A DNA stretch of 64,000 nucleotides. Origin: SAR202 cluster bacterium bin90 (GTDB lineage: Bacteria > Chloroflexota > Dehalococcoidia > Lucifugimonadales > JADFKI01). The notes beneath the pieces were generated by a model. It ran no database searches. It worked only from the letters and a program-made list of their open reading frames with translations, and was not told the DNA's origin. The position numbers and the translations under genes were made by a program. Below are positions 15,276-24,804 of this stretch, one piece after another. The DNA lies in contig MPND01000008.1 in the NCBI GenBank assembly GCA_002238855.1, forward strand, positions 1 to 64,000, written 5' to 3'. Position 1 is the first letter of the stretch. The number at the start of each line of letters is the position of its first letter.

Positions 15276-17297
15276 CTAGCCTGCGCTAATCTGCGCTGCA
15301 CCGCATCGTCTGCATTCCCTCTCCTCCTCAGGAACCTCCTCAATCGGTTCTCCCGGCTCATGTTTGAAATTGACCCAGTGGTGGCCGTGGAGCTGGCATC
15401 CCCTCTTGGGGTCCCCTCTGTGGACATCTAACCAGGACCGGCGCGTGTTACGATTTCCTCTGCTGGTCAACCTCTTCTTGACCTTAGAACGTGGAACGCC
15501 AATTGTCATTAGGGAAACCCTTGTGCCAATTGCCCAGGCTGATAACTGCGTAACGGCACCGGCAGATAATTGCTCTAGAATCCGGTGGTCGGCAAAGTCT
15601 CGCAGGTATATGGTGGCTCGGTCCTGCACCTTTCTTATTGTCTGGTCCGGAGTTTCGCCAATTCCAACTCGCAGATTGGTTACGTTTGTCGGCAACAGAA
15701 TCTCAAGGTAGGCTCCTTCCCTTGCAATTCGCACAAAGTCCTTGCGATAGATGGGCTTTATGGCGTTCCAGTCCTCTCTTTCATCTCCAAGGCATAGTCT
15801 CCACCACATCCGAGGTATCTCTACGTGGACTGTTATTCCGCAGGCGAGTTCACAATTGACGACTTTGATTTCACGATTTGGGGGTACCCCTACCTCTCCA
15901 TCATCAAGGACTGTCACATAGGGGTCTTCGATGTCAGGTTTGACGTTCCCTTGCGTCCCTTCCAGTCGTAACGAGGTTGTTCTATATTCACAGAGCTCGT
16001 CCGGCGCAAGTATCGTTCCCGGTGAGTAGGTCTCTCCGGCCAAAACTATTCGCCTAACTTCCCGGCAGAATCTGAAAGGCCTGCTCTCGTGTCTCGCCCG
16101 CGACCCTCTGAGATATGTCCTGACAGTGAATCTTCCCTGTCTACCCTTGAGTACGGACGAAATCGATTGGGCGTGGGGGTCGAAGTTTCTGCCCCACCCG
16201 TTCTCATCCACACGTCCGGCTTCTTCAACTATTCTCGCTCTGCGTACCTCTTCAGGAACAGACAATTCCGGAGGCTGGCCGACGAATAATTCTCCGAAAA
16301 AGTCGCGGTCAGCAACGTCGTAAAGAGTGGTCCCTTCCAGAGTCATTGGATACTGGCTACGTAGCTCTCGTGAGTCCTCAGTTCCGATGGCTAGAAAGTG
16401 AGCATGAAAGTAAGGGTCTATGCATTCTTCGGGCTCCAGTTCCTCAACATCGATGAATTCGTCGTCCGAAGAGGAAGGCGCAATAACTATGAAGTACCCC
16501 GAGGAATGACTTCGAACGAGTGTCCCGTCCTCTTCCCACGTTGAGTCTGATCTGAAAAACATGGGTGACCCATCGAATAGATTTACCACATCACTGGTTC
16601 CGTCTTCGTATCTTATGGTTATTCTCCCCCCAAATGTCTCGATTTCGACTTCCTGTTCAGCATCGAGTTCTCGGCCATCATGCCGAATCGCTCTTAAGCC
16701 GCGCTCAGCCGGTGACTCCAGGTAAAGTAACCACTCGCCGTCTTTTTCACGGCACTTTAGAATTGGCCGTGGCAATCGCTGTGCTGTTTGAGGGAAGTAA
16801 GTTCCTGTGCGAGTTCTGTGGCCCGGATGTTGACGAGGTTCCACATCCACTTTCAGGTCGAACTGCAATATGGCGGAAGCAGCTCCTCCGTGATCTTCCA
16901 AATTGCTACTTGCAGGTATCGCCACCTCCTCTTCGTTCCTTACGGCTTGCTGAATCTCTTCAAGTCCCTGTAGTAGGGACGGAGTGTATGGGCTGCTCGA
17001 AAGGACCATTGCGTCGGAAACTTCCTCTCCGACAATAGCCGCCTCTGCGATTTCAGGCGCCGGTGCCTCCACCTCGGCTGATTGACCTGTTGCGTGAGTT
17101 TCGATTCCATCCGAGGTTTGAGGTGCATTGCCAGTTTCGAGACGACTGTACTGTTTGGACTGTGGAATACGTCGATAATCTTCTGGTCTTCGCTGCCTCA
17201 TCAAGCAGTAGACCAGCAGGCCGATAATCGAAGCGAAAATGGCTAGCCTGACGAATCGCATGACGTCCTTTCGAATCTCCAGACCGCGTTCAAGCAT
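15276..17297 (-). CDS. Membrane-anchored partner protein with C-terminal zinc-ribbon-like motif
   Basis: 673 residues. A single helix near residues 14-32 anchors the protein, followed by an acidic, low-complexity stretch to about 130. The middle is rich in beta strands (GEWLLYLESP, GGRITIRYEDG, GYFIVIAP) and resembles tandem Ig-like sandwiches. The end carries CxLHGHHW and CRRCGA, a possible zinc ribbon. No known family. It ends 21 bp before the helicase start and must be co-transcribed with it. The two-gene plan (unknown large protein plus DUF1998 helicase) recalls type III Druantia, but I see no specific DruH motif. Confidence 0.55.
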   Translation of the reverse strand: MLERGLEIRKDVMRFVRLAIFASIIGLLVYCLMRQRRPEDYRRIPQSKQYSRLETGNAPQTSDGIETHATGQSAEVEAPAPEIAEAAIVGEEVSDAMVLSSSPYTPSLLQGLEEIQQAVRNEEEVAIPASSNLEDHGGAASAILQFDLKVDVEPRQHPGHRTRTGTYFPQTAQRLPRPILKCREKDGEWLLYLESPAERGLRAIRHDGRELDAEQEVEIETFGGRITIRYEDGTSDVVNLFDGSPMFFRSDSTWEEDGTLVRSHSSGYFIVIAPSSSDDEFIDVEELEPEECIDPYFHAHFLAIGTEDSRELRSQYPMTLEGTTLYDVADRDFFGELFVGQPPELSVPEEVRRARIVEEAGRVDENGWGRNFDPHAQSISSVLKGRQGRFTVRTYLRGSRARHESRPFRFCREVRRIVLAGETYSPGTILAPDELCEYRTTSLRLEGTQGNVKPDIEDPYVTVLDDGEVGVPPNREIKVVNCELACGITVHVEIPRMWWRLCLGDEREDWNAIKPIYRKDFVRIAREGAYLEILLPTNVTNLRVGIGETPDQTIRKVQDRATIYLRDFADHRILEQLSAGAVTQLSAWAIGTRVSLMTIGVPRSKVKKRLTSRGNRNTRRSWLDVHRGDPKRGCQLHGHHWVNFKHEPGEPIEEVPEEERECRRCGAAQISAG

Positions 17298-17570
17298 ATC
17301 CGTGATGGAGGAAATTCGTGACCAAACTGGCTTGCCGCGACGAAGCTATCTGCGCGGTTGACAGCGTCCACAGACCTTTGAATTGCCGCACTCTTGGCCG
17401 ACTTCTGGCATAACTTGCCCTACCAGTTCTGTAAGAGTGCGAAAGGTTAGGACTATTTCGCAAGCAGCATTGTAGATTTCTGACTATAAACCTGCAACCC
17501 ATGGACGCGCCCTTCCCAATTACTCCACAAGTTGGCCGATTCCGAGGCACCTGTCAATATTTACATTTCA

Positions 17571-18920
17571 GTCATGCAAGTGGTGTGGGAGATCGTCAAC
17601 CTATTTGCTCTACTAAGCTGCAGCCGACTGCGTGAGTTGCACCTCCGGCAAGGCTTCGTCGTAAGTCCTTGAAGCCGGCGTCAAGTATCGTCTGCCGACT
17701 ATCCACTCATCGTTCTGCTCGGCAAGAACCGCGCCAATCAGCCGGCGTGCCGCCGACCGGTTCGGGAAGATGCCTACGACGTCCGTCCTGCGCCTGATTT
17801 CTTTGTTCAGCCTCTCCTGCGGATTGTTCGACCACACCTGCTTCCAGTGAGCTTACGGGAAGTGCCTGAACGCCAGGATGTCCTCTCCGGCTTCAGCCAG
17901 CATCGAGGAAGCGTCGTGGAACCGATCACTGAGCTGGTCAGACACACGCTCAAGCTGCGCGTGAACTTCCTCGGCAGACGGCTGCTGATAGATCGTACGC
18001 ACCATGGTTGCTACCCAGGGCTGTGCCTTCTTCGGGACACGCGTCAACAAGTTGGTCCTGAAGTGCGTGCGGCATCGCTGCCAGTTCGCGCCTGCGAACA
18101 CCGTCGCTATGGCGTCCCGAAGCCCTTGATGAGCATCGGAGATGACCAGCTCCACGCCGGCCAGTCCTCGTGCCACAAGCGAGCGCAGGAAGCTCAGCCA
18201 GAAGGCTCCATTCTCACTCGTGCCCACGTCGAGACCCACGATCTCCCTCTTGCCCTCCGCGTTCACCGCAGTTCCCACCACTACGCTCACGTTGACTATC
18301 CTGCCGTCCTCTCTCACCTTCTGCCGTAAGAGCGTCCAGCCACAGATACGCATACGGTCCTCCATCGAGGGGTCGGCTAAGGAACTTCTCCACCACCTCG
18401 TCCAGCCCCCGGCAGATGCGCGAGACCTGGCTCTTTGAGATGCCCTCGCATCCCAGAGCTTTCACCAAATCGTCAACTCTTCTGGTGGACACTCCCTCCA
18501 CGTACGCCTGCTGCACCATCGCCAGCAACGCCTTCTCGCTCCGACGCCGCGGCTCCAGCAGGCTCGGGAAGTAGCTCCCGTCCCTCAGCTTCGGTATGCG
18601 TAGTTCCATCGTGCCCACTCTCGTGTCCCAGCTCCTGCTGCGGTATCCGTTGCGCTGAGTGACTCGACCCGCACTGCGCTCGCCGTATGCGGCTCCGGTC
18701 TTCACTGTCACCTCGGCTCCCATCAGCCCCTATGCGACAACACTCAGCGCCCCCAGCATAAAGTCCACGTCTCCGTTCAGACCCCTCTTGCGCAACAACT
18801 CCAGAATGTCCATACTTTCTCTTGCCATCGCCATCCTCCTTGCATCGATCTCTTACTTCGTAAAGGATGACGCGGTGGCTCTATCTATGCCAGTCCACCT
18901 TCCCTACTACACCACTTCAT
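17571..18920. mobile_element. Degenerate IS256-family insertion sequence
   Basis: About 1.35 kb. The left end (17571-17592) contains ATGCAAGTGGTGTGG, and the right end read in reverse (18920-18902) contains ATGAAGTGGTGTAG, an imperfect terminal inverted repeat. A dead transposase gene fills the inside. I found no convincing target duplication. It sits between the 673-residue gene and the PLD-ATPase gene. Confidence 0.6.
17613..18834 (-). pseudogene. IS256-family transposase with two nonsense codons and a frameshift
   Basis: From ATG 18834 the frame reads MAMARESMDILELLRKRG, then TAG at codon 36, then GYRSRSWDTRVGTMELRIPKLRDGSY (the IS256 zinc/HTH region). A frameshift near 18318-18328 follows the catalytic AYLWLDAL. 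The rest continues in another frame (VREDGRIVNV, EIVGLDVG, ISDAHQGL with the second Asp, then RHFP), hits TAA at 17853 and resumes in frame to [14 protein letters not shown] and FPNRSA. All DDE blocks are recognisable. Three independent lesions indicate an old, inactive copy. Confidence 0.85.
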
Positions 18921-19183
18921 GGGACTCTATTCCGAGAAGACGTCCGCCACTTCTATTGGACCCAATCCTATTGAAAAGCCACCAATCGAAAGCTCACAGA
19001 ACACCGTGTAACGCGTCTGAGAGAATGGCACCCGTCTAATGGCTTTTCACAGGAGGGATCGGTATCAAGCCTCAGGTGCTGAAGCTAATGAGGCACCCAT
19101 TTTTCCCCTGACGGTGAGACGCATGTAATCTTGTAGGACCAGGGTCTCGTAGCCGTCGTATGTAAACGTAGCTCTCTAAGCCG

Positions 19184-21265
19184 TTAACGCTTGCCCAACC
19201 CGAAGGGCCAACGAGTCGGCTTCCTGACGGGGGAATTAAGGAACTCCTCGAGTTCCCCGTGGTCCAGAACTATCTGGTCCGACACACTCGACGCGTCATC
19301 TATCACCCAATTCGGTATGTCCTCGCGCAGGTCACGCAGCGAGCGAGTATCTACCCCTATCAGCACGTGCCCACCGGAGAGCGTCCATTGACCTGTCGGC
19401 GGATGACGCTCCTTCGTGTACCTGTCGGCGCTCAGAAGTCCCAACAGCACCTTCTCGGAGCGCTCATACGCCCTGCTCTGCACGCCACTGAGCGTAACGG
19501 GCTCAAGCCACGCCGGAGCCGGCTCTCCCTCCGGCAGGCTGCGCTCAATCAGCCGGCACAGAAGATTCGACGACATCTGAAGCACATCCACGTTCCTGTA
19601 TGCGTCCTCGGGCATCGTCTCCAGTATGGTGGACATGTCCTTCAGATACTGCCGGTAGAACGACGTCGTAAGCGTGTCCTGTATCCTGGACACCGACGCC
19701 TGCAGTCTCTCCCGCGCCGCCGGCCTGTTACCCGGGAGCGATGTCTGCGTGTATATCATCATGCTGCGCTTGATTATCTCGGGCTTGAAGCGCCTCGTGT
19801 CGAAGTTCATCAATAGCGCGATGCACGGGTACTCGTCGCCGTGCGAGATCTCGCCGTCCTTCACCACCTCGTCGGCATACTGCCGGAACCGGTTGTTGGA
19901 CACGTCGTCGAAGATTACGGGGTGCCGCCTGAACTCCTGCCTCAGACCCCTGACCCGGGAGGGCGTGAACAGGTTGTTGGGCACGAAGCCCTTCTTGCCG
20001 TAACCGAACATAGAGATCATCAGCGTGTTCGTCAGGCTGCTCTTGCCGCAGTCACTCCGACCGTACAGTATGGCGAACATCGGCTGCTGAAACTCCAGGC
20101 CCTGCCGGATGTTGGAGTTTCTCAGGTCGCACATGAACGGAGCGAAGTAGATCCAGGACATAAAACCGAAGTAGTCGCGTTGCAGTCTGTCCACGTCGCC
20201 CACGAAGTCGTCCTCGTAGTTGTTGAAGAACTCCAGAAGCAGCTGAGCATCACGCCTTACGTCCTCAGTCTTCACATCGAGGTTCAGCTCGCTTCCCTGC
20301 AGCGTGAAGATCCCCCGCCTGTTGTAAGACAGTGATGGCAGGGCAGCGCCCTCCTCTTCCTCCTCCGGGCGCGCCACGGGCATGCGCCGTGACTGCCTGA
20401 CCACGGCGGGAGTGATCGGGACGTTCGGAGAACCGTTTCTACCGCGCTCCAGCTCTGGCATCGCCGCCCGCTGCACATTGGGGACGTTGTTGACGTTAAC
20501 CAGAATATTGGCAGAGCCGTATTCCGCTTCCTGCTCCGTCTCAGGCGGAACGTACATCGTGACTTCTCGCCCCGTTGCCTCTACCTCCCTGAATATGGGC
20601 GCCTCGTCCACAGGCATCACGCCCGCGACAGCCGGCTTGTCCCTCACCGCCATACTGCTGACCGAGGTAGCCAGCACGTCTTCATACTGCCCGCGGTAGT
20701 GCTCCCACGCCAGGTCGTCGTTGTCATAGACGACTAGCGTCTCCGCCTGGCGACCGGAGAATGCCGTCTCGGACAGGTTGGCGGAGCCAACTACGACCCT
20801 CCGCATCCCGTCACGCTCTAGCAGATATATCTTGGCGTGCGCGATGGCGTCCTTCACGACGAAGAATCGCGCCCTGCCGTTGGCGACGCGGTCGTGGAGT
20901 ATCTCCCGTCGTTCAGGGCTCACACCGGCTATGGTGACGAAACCCCTGCTGAGGCGCTCGTCTATCTGCTGTTGGAAGTGGATGATCTGGCGCGGCTCAC
21001 GTCCCAGTATGCCGCCATGCCCGAAGATGCACTCGAAACTCTCATAGTCATAATCTCGCAGCAGGCCCATAATCATCGGAATGCTCGCGCTGTAGGTCAG
21101 CGCCCGCATCGAAGTGAAACCGCCAAAGAGGCTGTCGCGGTCGAAGACCCCGGTGTCCTCCGAACGAGCGTACAGCACGCTCAGCAACGGACTCTTCGTC
21201 TTCGAGTCAGGATCGTCGAGAAGCAGGCTGCGCTGCGTCATCTTGCCGTTGTCAGGATTCATCAT
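19184..21265 (-). CDS. PLD-type nuclease fused to a P-loop ATPase
   Basis: 693 residues. The N-terminal 190 residues are a phospholipase D-like domain with HAKIYLL and GSANLSETAFSG (HxK...GSxN, near 140-165), the fold used by Bfil-type and DISARM DrmC-type nucleases. A proline-rich linker with short repeats follows. Residues from about 335 form an ATPase: LYGRSDCGKSSLTNTL (Walker A), then HPVIFDDVSN (Walker B), and a later Arg-rich segment (FKPEIIKRSMMI) resembling SF3/AAA motor domains. Nuclease plus motor in one chain is typical of stand-alone phage defence proteins. It is divergent from the sigma/ImmA/HerA operon. Confidence 0.7.
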   Translation of the reverse strand: MMNPDNGKMTQRSLLLDDPDSKTKSPLLSVLYARSEDTGVFDRDSLFGGFTSMRALTYSASIPMIMGLLRDYDYESFECIFGHGGILGREPRQIIHFQQQIDERLSRGFVTIAGVSPERREILHDRVANGRARFFVVKDAIAHAKIYLLERDGMRRVVVGSANLSETAFSGRQAETLVVYDNDDLAWEHYRGQYEDVLATSVSSMAVRDKPAVAGVMPVDEAPIFREVEATGREVTMYVPPETEQEAEYGSANILVNVNNVPNVQRAAMPELERGRNGSPNVPITPAVVRQSRRMPVARPEEEEEGAALPSLSYNRRGIFTLQGSELNLDVKTEDVRRDAQLLLEFFNNYEDDFVGDVDRLQRDYFGFMSWIYFAPFMCDLRNSNIRQGLEFQQPMFAILYGRSDCGKSSLTNTLMISMFGYGKKGFVPNNLFTPSRVRGLRQEFRRHPVIFDDVSNNRFRQYADEVVKDGEISHGDEYPCIALLMNFDTRRFKPEIIKRSMMIYTQTSLPGNRPAARERLQASVSRIQDTLTTSFYRQYLKDMSTILETMPEDAYRNVDVLQMSSNLLCRLIERSLPEGEPAPAWLEPVTLSGVQSRAYERSEKVLLGLLSADRYTKERHPPTGQWTLSGGHVLIGVDTRSLRDLREDIPNWVIDDASSVSDQIVLDHGELEEFLNSPVRKPTRWPFGLGKR

Positions 21266-21764
21266 GGCTAATGTCCCAGTGTGCGAATATGGACGGATTT
21301 TATCATGGTGTCAGGCAGAGACCGCCAGGTAGCGTGTAGTTGATGAATTAACTCTAGATAGCGATGAACATCTACGAGCTACCCAAAAAGGTCAGTTAGC
21401 GCTATCCACGTGACCCGCTAGCGAGGTTAGATTGATAGCGTGCGATGCCATTCCGCACTCTGATCAGCAGTGAGCCTTGCGCAAATCGGCGGCGGTTCCT
21501 CGTAGCGTTAGAGTATGACCTGCTTCTCGGCAATCTAAATCCGTACCCTCGCGCTCTCGTCCCAATCCGTCTGAAGACTGGTCAGCACTGGATTCCTCAG
21601 AACAGTACAACTTGACCTTCAGAACGGTAGCTAGATCATCGCATTTCGCCGGTTAACGGCGTGATGGACCTCTGCATATTTCATTCAATGTCGCCTTCAA
21701 TAGACACTCTTATCCAATATCTGTATCCTCTGGAATTATCCCCAATTCGATTCCGAGTTGCCCG
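21266..21764. other. Divergent intergenic region between PLD-ATPase and the HerA operon
   Basis: About 500 bp with no credible gene. The motif TAGCG recurs several times (for example near 21334, 21361, 21398, 21440 and 21513), partly as inverted copies, which could be binding sites for a regulator controlling the two divergent units. I could not define a promoter with confidence. Confidence 0.35.
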
Positions 21765-22385
21765 ATGCCAACCGCACATCCTCCGCCAGACCGCCAGGTC
21801 GAATTGCTCGACTTGCACAATCGGCTTCTATCGCACGACCCCGTGGCGACTGAAGAGTTGTTCACAATTGTGGCTCCTGAACTCGAAAAGCATCTTCGTG
21901 CATGGTTTCCCGGTCTTGCCGTCGGGGTAGATCCCGACATCTACCTCTCCGCGGTGTACGAAGCGCTCACAGACTACTTCAAGAATCCAAGCAAGTACGA
22001 CCCTACCAGGAGCGGCCTTATGACTTATCTTAGGCTTGCGTGCAGACGGGACATGCAGAATCTTCTAGCTAGGGAATCCCGCCATGCGGCCGGCAGGATC
22101 TCGCTTGAAAGCGTCGAATTCAGCCTCTCCGACGGGAATGATGTTTCTGAGAGGGTCGCCGATAGTTTGGATAGCAAACGATTGGTCGCCGACCTGACCC
22201 GGGGAATGACATCAGAAGAGCGAGCGGTGTTCAGTCTGATGATGGAGGGCGAGCGCAGCACGCGAGTTGCCGCAGAAGCCATGAACATCGGGCATCTGGT
22301 GTACGAAGAACAGGCGAAGAGGGTCAAGCGCGTGAAGGACAGAATCAAAAAGCGCATGCGCCGGAGGGGGCTGCTTCGATCATGA
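21765..22385 (+). CDS. Sigma-70-like (ECF-type) regulator
   Basis: 206 residues. Residues 15-105 resemble sigma region 2 (DPDIYLSAVYEALTDYF, YDPTRSGLMTYLRLACRRDMQNLLARE), and 140-200 resemble region 4 (MTSEERAVFSLMMEGERSTRVAAEAM). It ends in a very basic tail (KRVKRVKDRIKKRMRRR). It probably controls transcription of its own operon. The stop overlaps the next start by ATGA, so the two are translationally coupled. No strong Shine-Dalgarno precedes ATG 21765, so the true start is uncertain. Confidence 0.6.
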   Translation: MPTAHPPPDRQVELLDLHNRLLSHDPVATEELFTIVAPELEKHLRAWFPGLAVGVDPDIYLSAVYEALTDYFKNPSKYDPTRSGLMTYLRLACRRDMQNLLARESRHAAGRISLESVEFSLSDGNDVSERVADSLDSKRLVADLTRGMTSEERAVFSLMMEGERSTRVAAEAMNIGHLVYEEQAKRVKRVKDRIKKRMRRRGLLRS

Positions 22386-22735
22386 CTGAAGACATGCTGC
22401 TCAAGATGTCTCACCTCGCCTCCGTCGACCCCTTCTATATGGGCTGGCATCTGGCTCGTTACTCGGCGTTGAAGGGGTTGAGTGTATCGGAAATGGGAGG
22501 GGAACTAGGCTGTCTGCCTGAGACGGTTCATTCTATGTATCTGTGTCGCGCCCCGCGCTCGGAGCCTCCCCACTTTCGGAACGACCTAGAAAGGGTTGCG
22601 GACAGGTTTCAAGTGAAAGCGGCCAAACTGATGGGAATCGTTCGGTATGTCCAGATTGCCTCTGACGAATCCATGTTGCTCGCGGCAAAAGACAAAGACA
22701 TGAAAGAAGACAAGGACGCCGAATTTGATGAGTGA
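22382..22735 (+). CDS. Small HTH-like protein of the HerA operon
   Basis: 117 residues. LSVSEMGGELGCLPETVHSMYLCR near residues 30-55 has the spacing of a helix-turn-helix, and the C-terminal 25 residues are very charged (KDKDMKEDKDAEFDE). It overlaps the sigma-like gene by 4 bp and the protease gene by 8 bp. In ImmA/ImmR and IrrE/DdrO pairs the protease neighbour is a HTH repressor that it cleaves, and this protein is the obvious candidate. No specific family recognised. Confidence 0.5.
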   Translation: MTEDMLLKMSHLASVDPFYMGWHLARYSALKGLSVSEMGGELGCLPETVHSMYLCRAPRSEPPHFRNDLERVADRFQVKAAKLMGIVRYVQIASDESMLLAAKDKDMKEDKDAEFDE

Positions 22736-23483
22736 TCACGGCGTTTCAACGAGGTACTGGGCGAACTGGTTCTGGAAACGGGCGGGAGGAGGGCCAGACT
22801 TTCCCGCCGATATAAGCTATGCGGCAATGTGCGCACTTGAGGTCTATGTCGAAGAGGTGAGCGACCTCACGACCGTTGCGGCAGCCTCTCGCATTGAAGG
22901 GGTCGATATCGTAATCCCTGACGGAGTCGGTGAACGCAGAATCCACGGCTGTCTGGCAGTTGGTCGGAGAGGAGCCGCCATACTGGTGGAAAAGAATGAC
23001 GATGACGCACAGAAACGCTTCACCATCGCCCATGAGTGCGCGCACTTTATCTTGGAAGTCAGGACGAACCAGGAGCGCGCCGCAATTAGATTGGGGAATG
23101 ACTTCTCCAGCATTCTGCACGGGCTTCGGGAAGCAACCTCCATCGAACGGATCGACGCGCGATTGCACGGTGTTAGTTCAGACCCCCTTGTGCATTTCAT
23201 GGATCGTACTGCCACAGGTGGCTACGGCTGCTGGCGCATCCACGAGGCCGAATGTCTCGCCGACGACCTTGCGGTCGAGATTCTCGCTCCTCGCGCAGAA
23301 CTGATAGCAAGCCTGTCTTCGTTAGGACCTATGGGATTTTCCGAATCCCTGAGCGCGGCGCGGCGGATTGCCGAGCGACGGTTCGGGTTGACGGAGACGA
23401 CTGCCGAGTGGTACTGCAATCGAGTCGTATGGCAGTTGATGAAAGGACCGTCCACTGCCGAGCGATTCAGACTTGGCCGCTAG
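22728..23483 (+). CDS. ImmA/IrrE-type zinc metallopeptidase
   Basis: 251 residues from ATG 22728. FTIAHECAHFIL near residue 101 is the HExxH zinc motif, and EAECLADDLAVEILAPRAEL near 175-190 supplies the third ligand region, as in ImmA/IrrE proteins that cleave HTH repressors after DNA damage. Its ATG lies inside the previous stop region (ATGAGTGA), so translation is coupled. In this context it is likely the sensor or switch that releases the operon from repression. Confidence 0.85.
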   Translation: MSDHGVSTRYWANWFWKRAGGGPDFPADISYAAMCALEVYVEEVSDLTTVAAASRIEGVDIVIPDGVGERRIHGCLAVGRRGAAILVEKNDDDAQKRFTIAHECAHFILEVRTNQERAAIRLGNDFSSILHGLREATSIERIDARLHGVSSDPLVHFMDRTATGGYGCWRIHEAECLADDLAVEILAPRAELIASLSSLGPMGFSESLSAARRIAERRFGLTETTAEWYCNRVVWQLMKGPSTAERFRLGR

Positions 23484-24753
23484 TCTAATTCACAGAATCC
23501 AGTCGCATTTTCCGCTGCCAGTGGGAATAGAACTTCAAGTTACGACAGAAAGCAGTCTTGCCGGTAACATGAATGAAATCTCCGAAGTCGAAGGCTCACG
23601 TAGTGCGGACACCTTCGCCCGCCTATTTGGCGACAGCCTTGACGACCTGCTTGATGCTGGGTCATGGACACCGGGAGCGGACCTCGCCAACACCTATGCG
23701 CGCTTGGAGCGGGAGACCCGCATGGCAGTGGATAGAGAGCGCAGGGTCACCGATACGATTCGGGAGAAGCTGTTCCCGAGGATCGAGGCCAGCGCACTGG
23801 CGGGACCTGAATCGGGCGTTTATGGAGCGACACCCGCCCAAATAAGCAGGGTGCATAACGGGCTGCTGCTCAATGGCAATGTCGAGGCGTGCGCCGGAAT
23901 TAGCATGAAGCATGATTCGATTGCCATGACATTCGTCCAGATAGGCGTGTGTCTTGTCGCATATCAGGGCGACCAGCAAGCATGGTCACAGCGCATGTTC
24001 AGACGCGACTACCGCGCCGACGGCGTCGACCGCATCACGGAGATGCTGTCGGTTCTGGACAAGAGAAGTTCCAACCGGGATGGTGAATCTGCACTGGACC
24101 GCATCAGCCGCTTGGCGAGAAGAGGGATACAAGCCTATGCGGAGAGGATGTTTCTCACGAGAAACTCATCCGCGCGCTGGAGGATGTGCGAGGGAATGCC
24201 CGTCCCGTTTGAGCTGGTATCCGGGGCCGGACTGCTCAGGCCGGGAAAATCCGGAATGAACTATCCACTGATGGGAGCGGGAATGGAGATATTAAGGGAG
24301 TTGCTGCTGAAGCATCGGCGGTTCGTCTTCGTTCCCAGACGAGCGCGAGATGGCGCGCTTTTGACTATCGGAGAGGCGCTCGCTCCACTTGAATACGCGG
24401 TGATAGACACGATCAGCGACCAGATTGAAGCGGTCGAGCGCACGGGACACTACGACGACCGGCAGCGGAAAGTGATAGAGCGCTTCAGGCGGGATGTGGG
24501 CAAAGTCGTAGTCAGAGGAGTCTTCCGAGCATCGAGCATGGGGCCACCGCAGATCTTCTACGCTCACCGTGACCACATTCACGGTGCGGCGCTCATCGCT
24601 CTGGCGGATAGCGTTCTTCAAGAGCAGCGAAGCTACCCCATCCTTCTGGACCTGGCGCGGACGGTCTGCGAGACGACATTCGGAATAGACAGCTTCGCGC
24701 CGCAACTGAGAGTGGCATACACGGATGCGGGAGAGCCATGGTCGGCTATCTGA
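23473..24753 (+). CDS. NurA-like nuclease-fold protein, partner of HerA
   Basis: 426 residues from TTG 23473, which overlaps the protease stop. ATG 23569 would give 394. The stretch VEACAGISMKHDSIAMTF...QIGVCLVAYQGD (near 135-165) has the NurA layout in which DGS/DGT begins the active site, and the C-terminus SYPILLDLARTV matches the NurA end. The expected first Asp is Ala (CAG for xDG), so the nuclease may be inactive or use other residues. NurA forms a DNA-end-resection complex with HerA, which is encoded 51 bp downstream. Confidence 0.55.
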   Translation: MAASLIHRIQSHFPLPVGIELQVTTESSLAGNMNEISEVEGSRSADTFARLFGDSLDDLLDAGSWTPGADLANTYARLERETRMAVDRERRVTDTIREKLFPRIEASALAGPESGVYGATPAQISRVHNGLLLNGNVEACAGISMKHDSIAMTFVQIGVCLVAYQGDQQAWSQRMFRRDYRADGVDRITEMLSVLDKRSSNRDGESALDRISRLARRGIQAYAERMFLTRNSSARWRMCEGMPVPFELVSGAGLLRPGKSGMNYPLMGAGMEILRELLLKHRRFVFVPRRARDGALLTIGEALAPLEYAVIDTISDQIEAVERTGHYDDRQRKVIERFRRDVGKVVVRGVFRASSMGPPQIFYAHRDHIHGAALIALADSVLQEQRSYPILLDLARTVCETTFGIDSFAPQLRVAYTDAGEPWSAI

Positions 24754-24804
24754 ACTATGAGCGCAAGAATTCAATATCGATGAGTCCGGGGAGGAACGAG
24801 AAGA

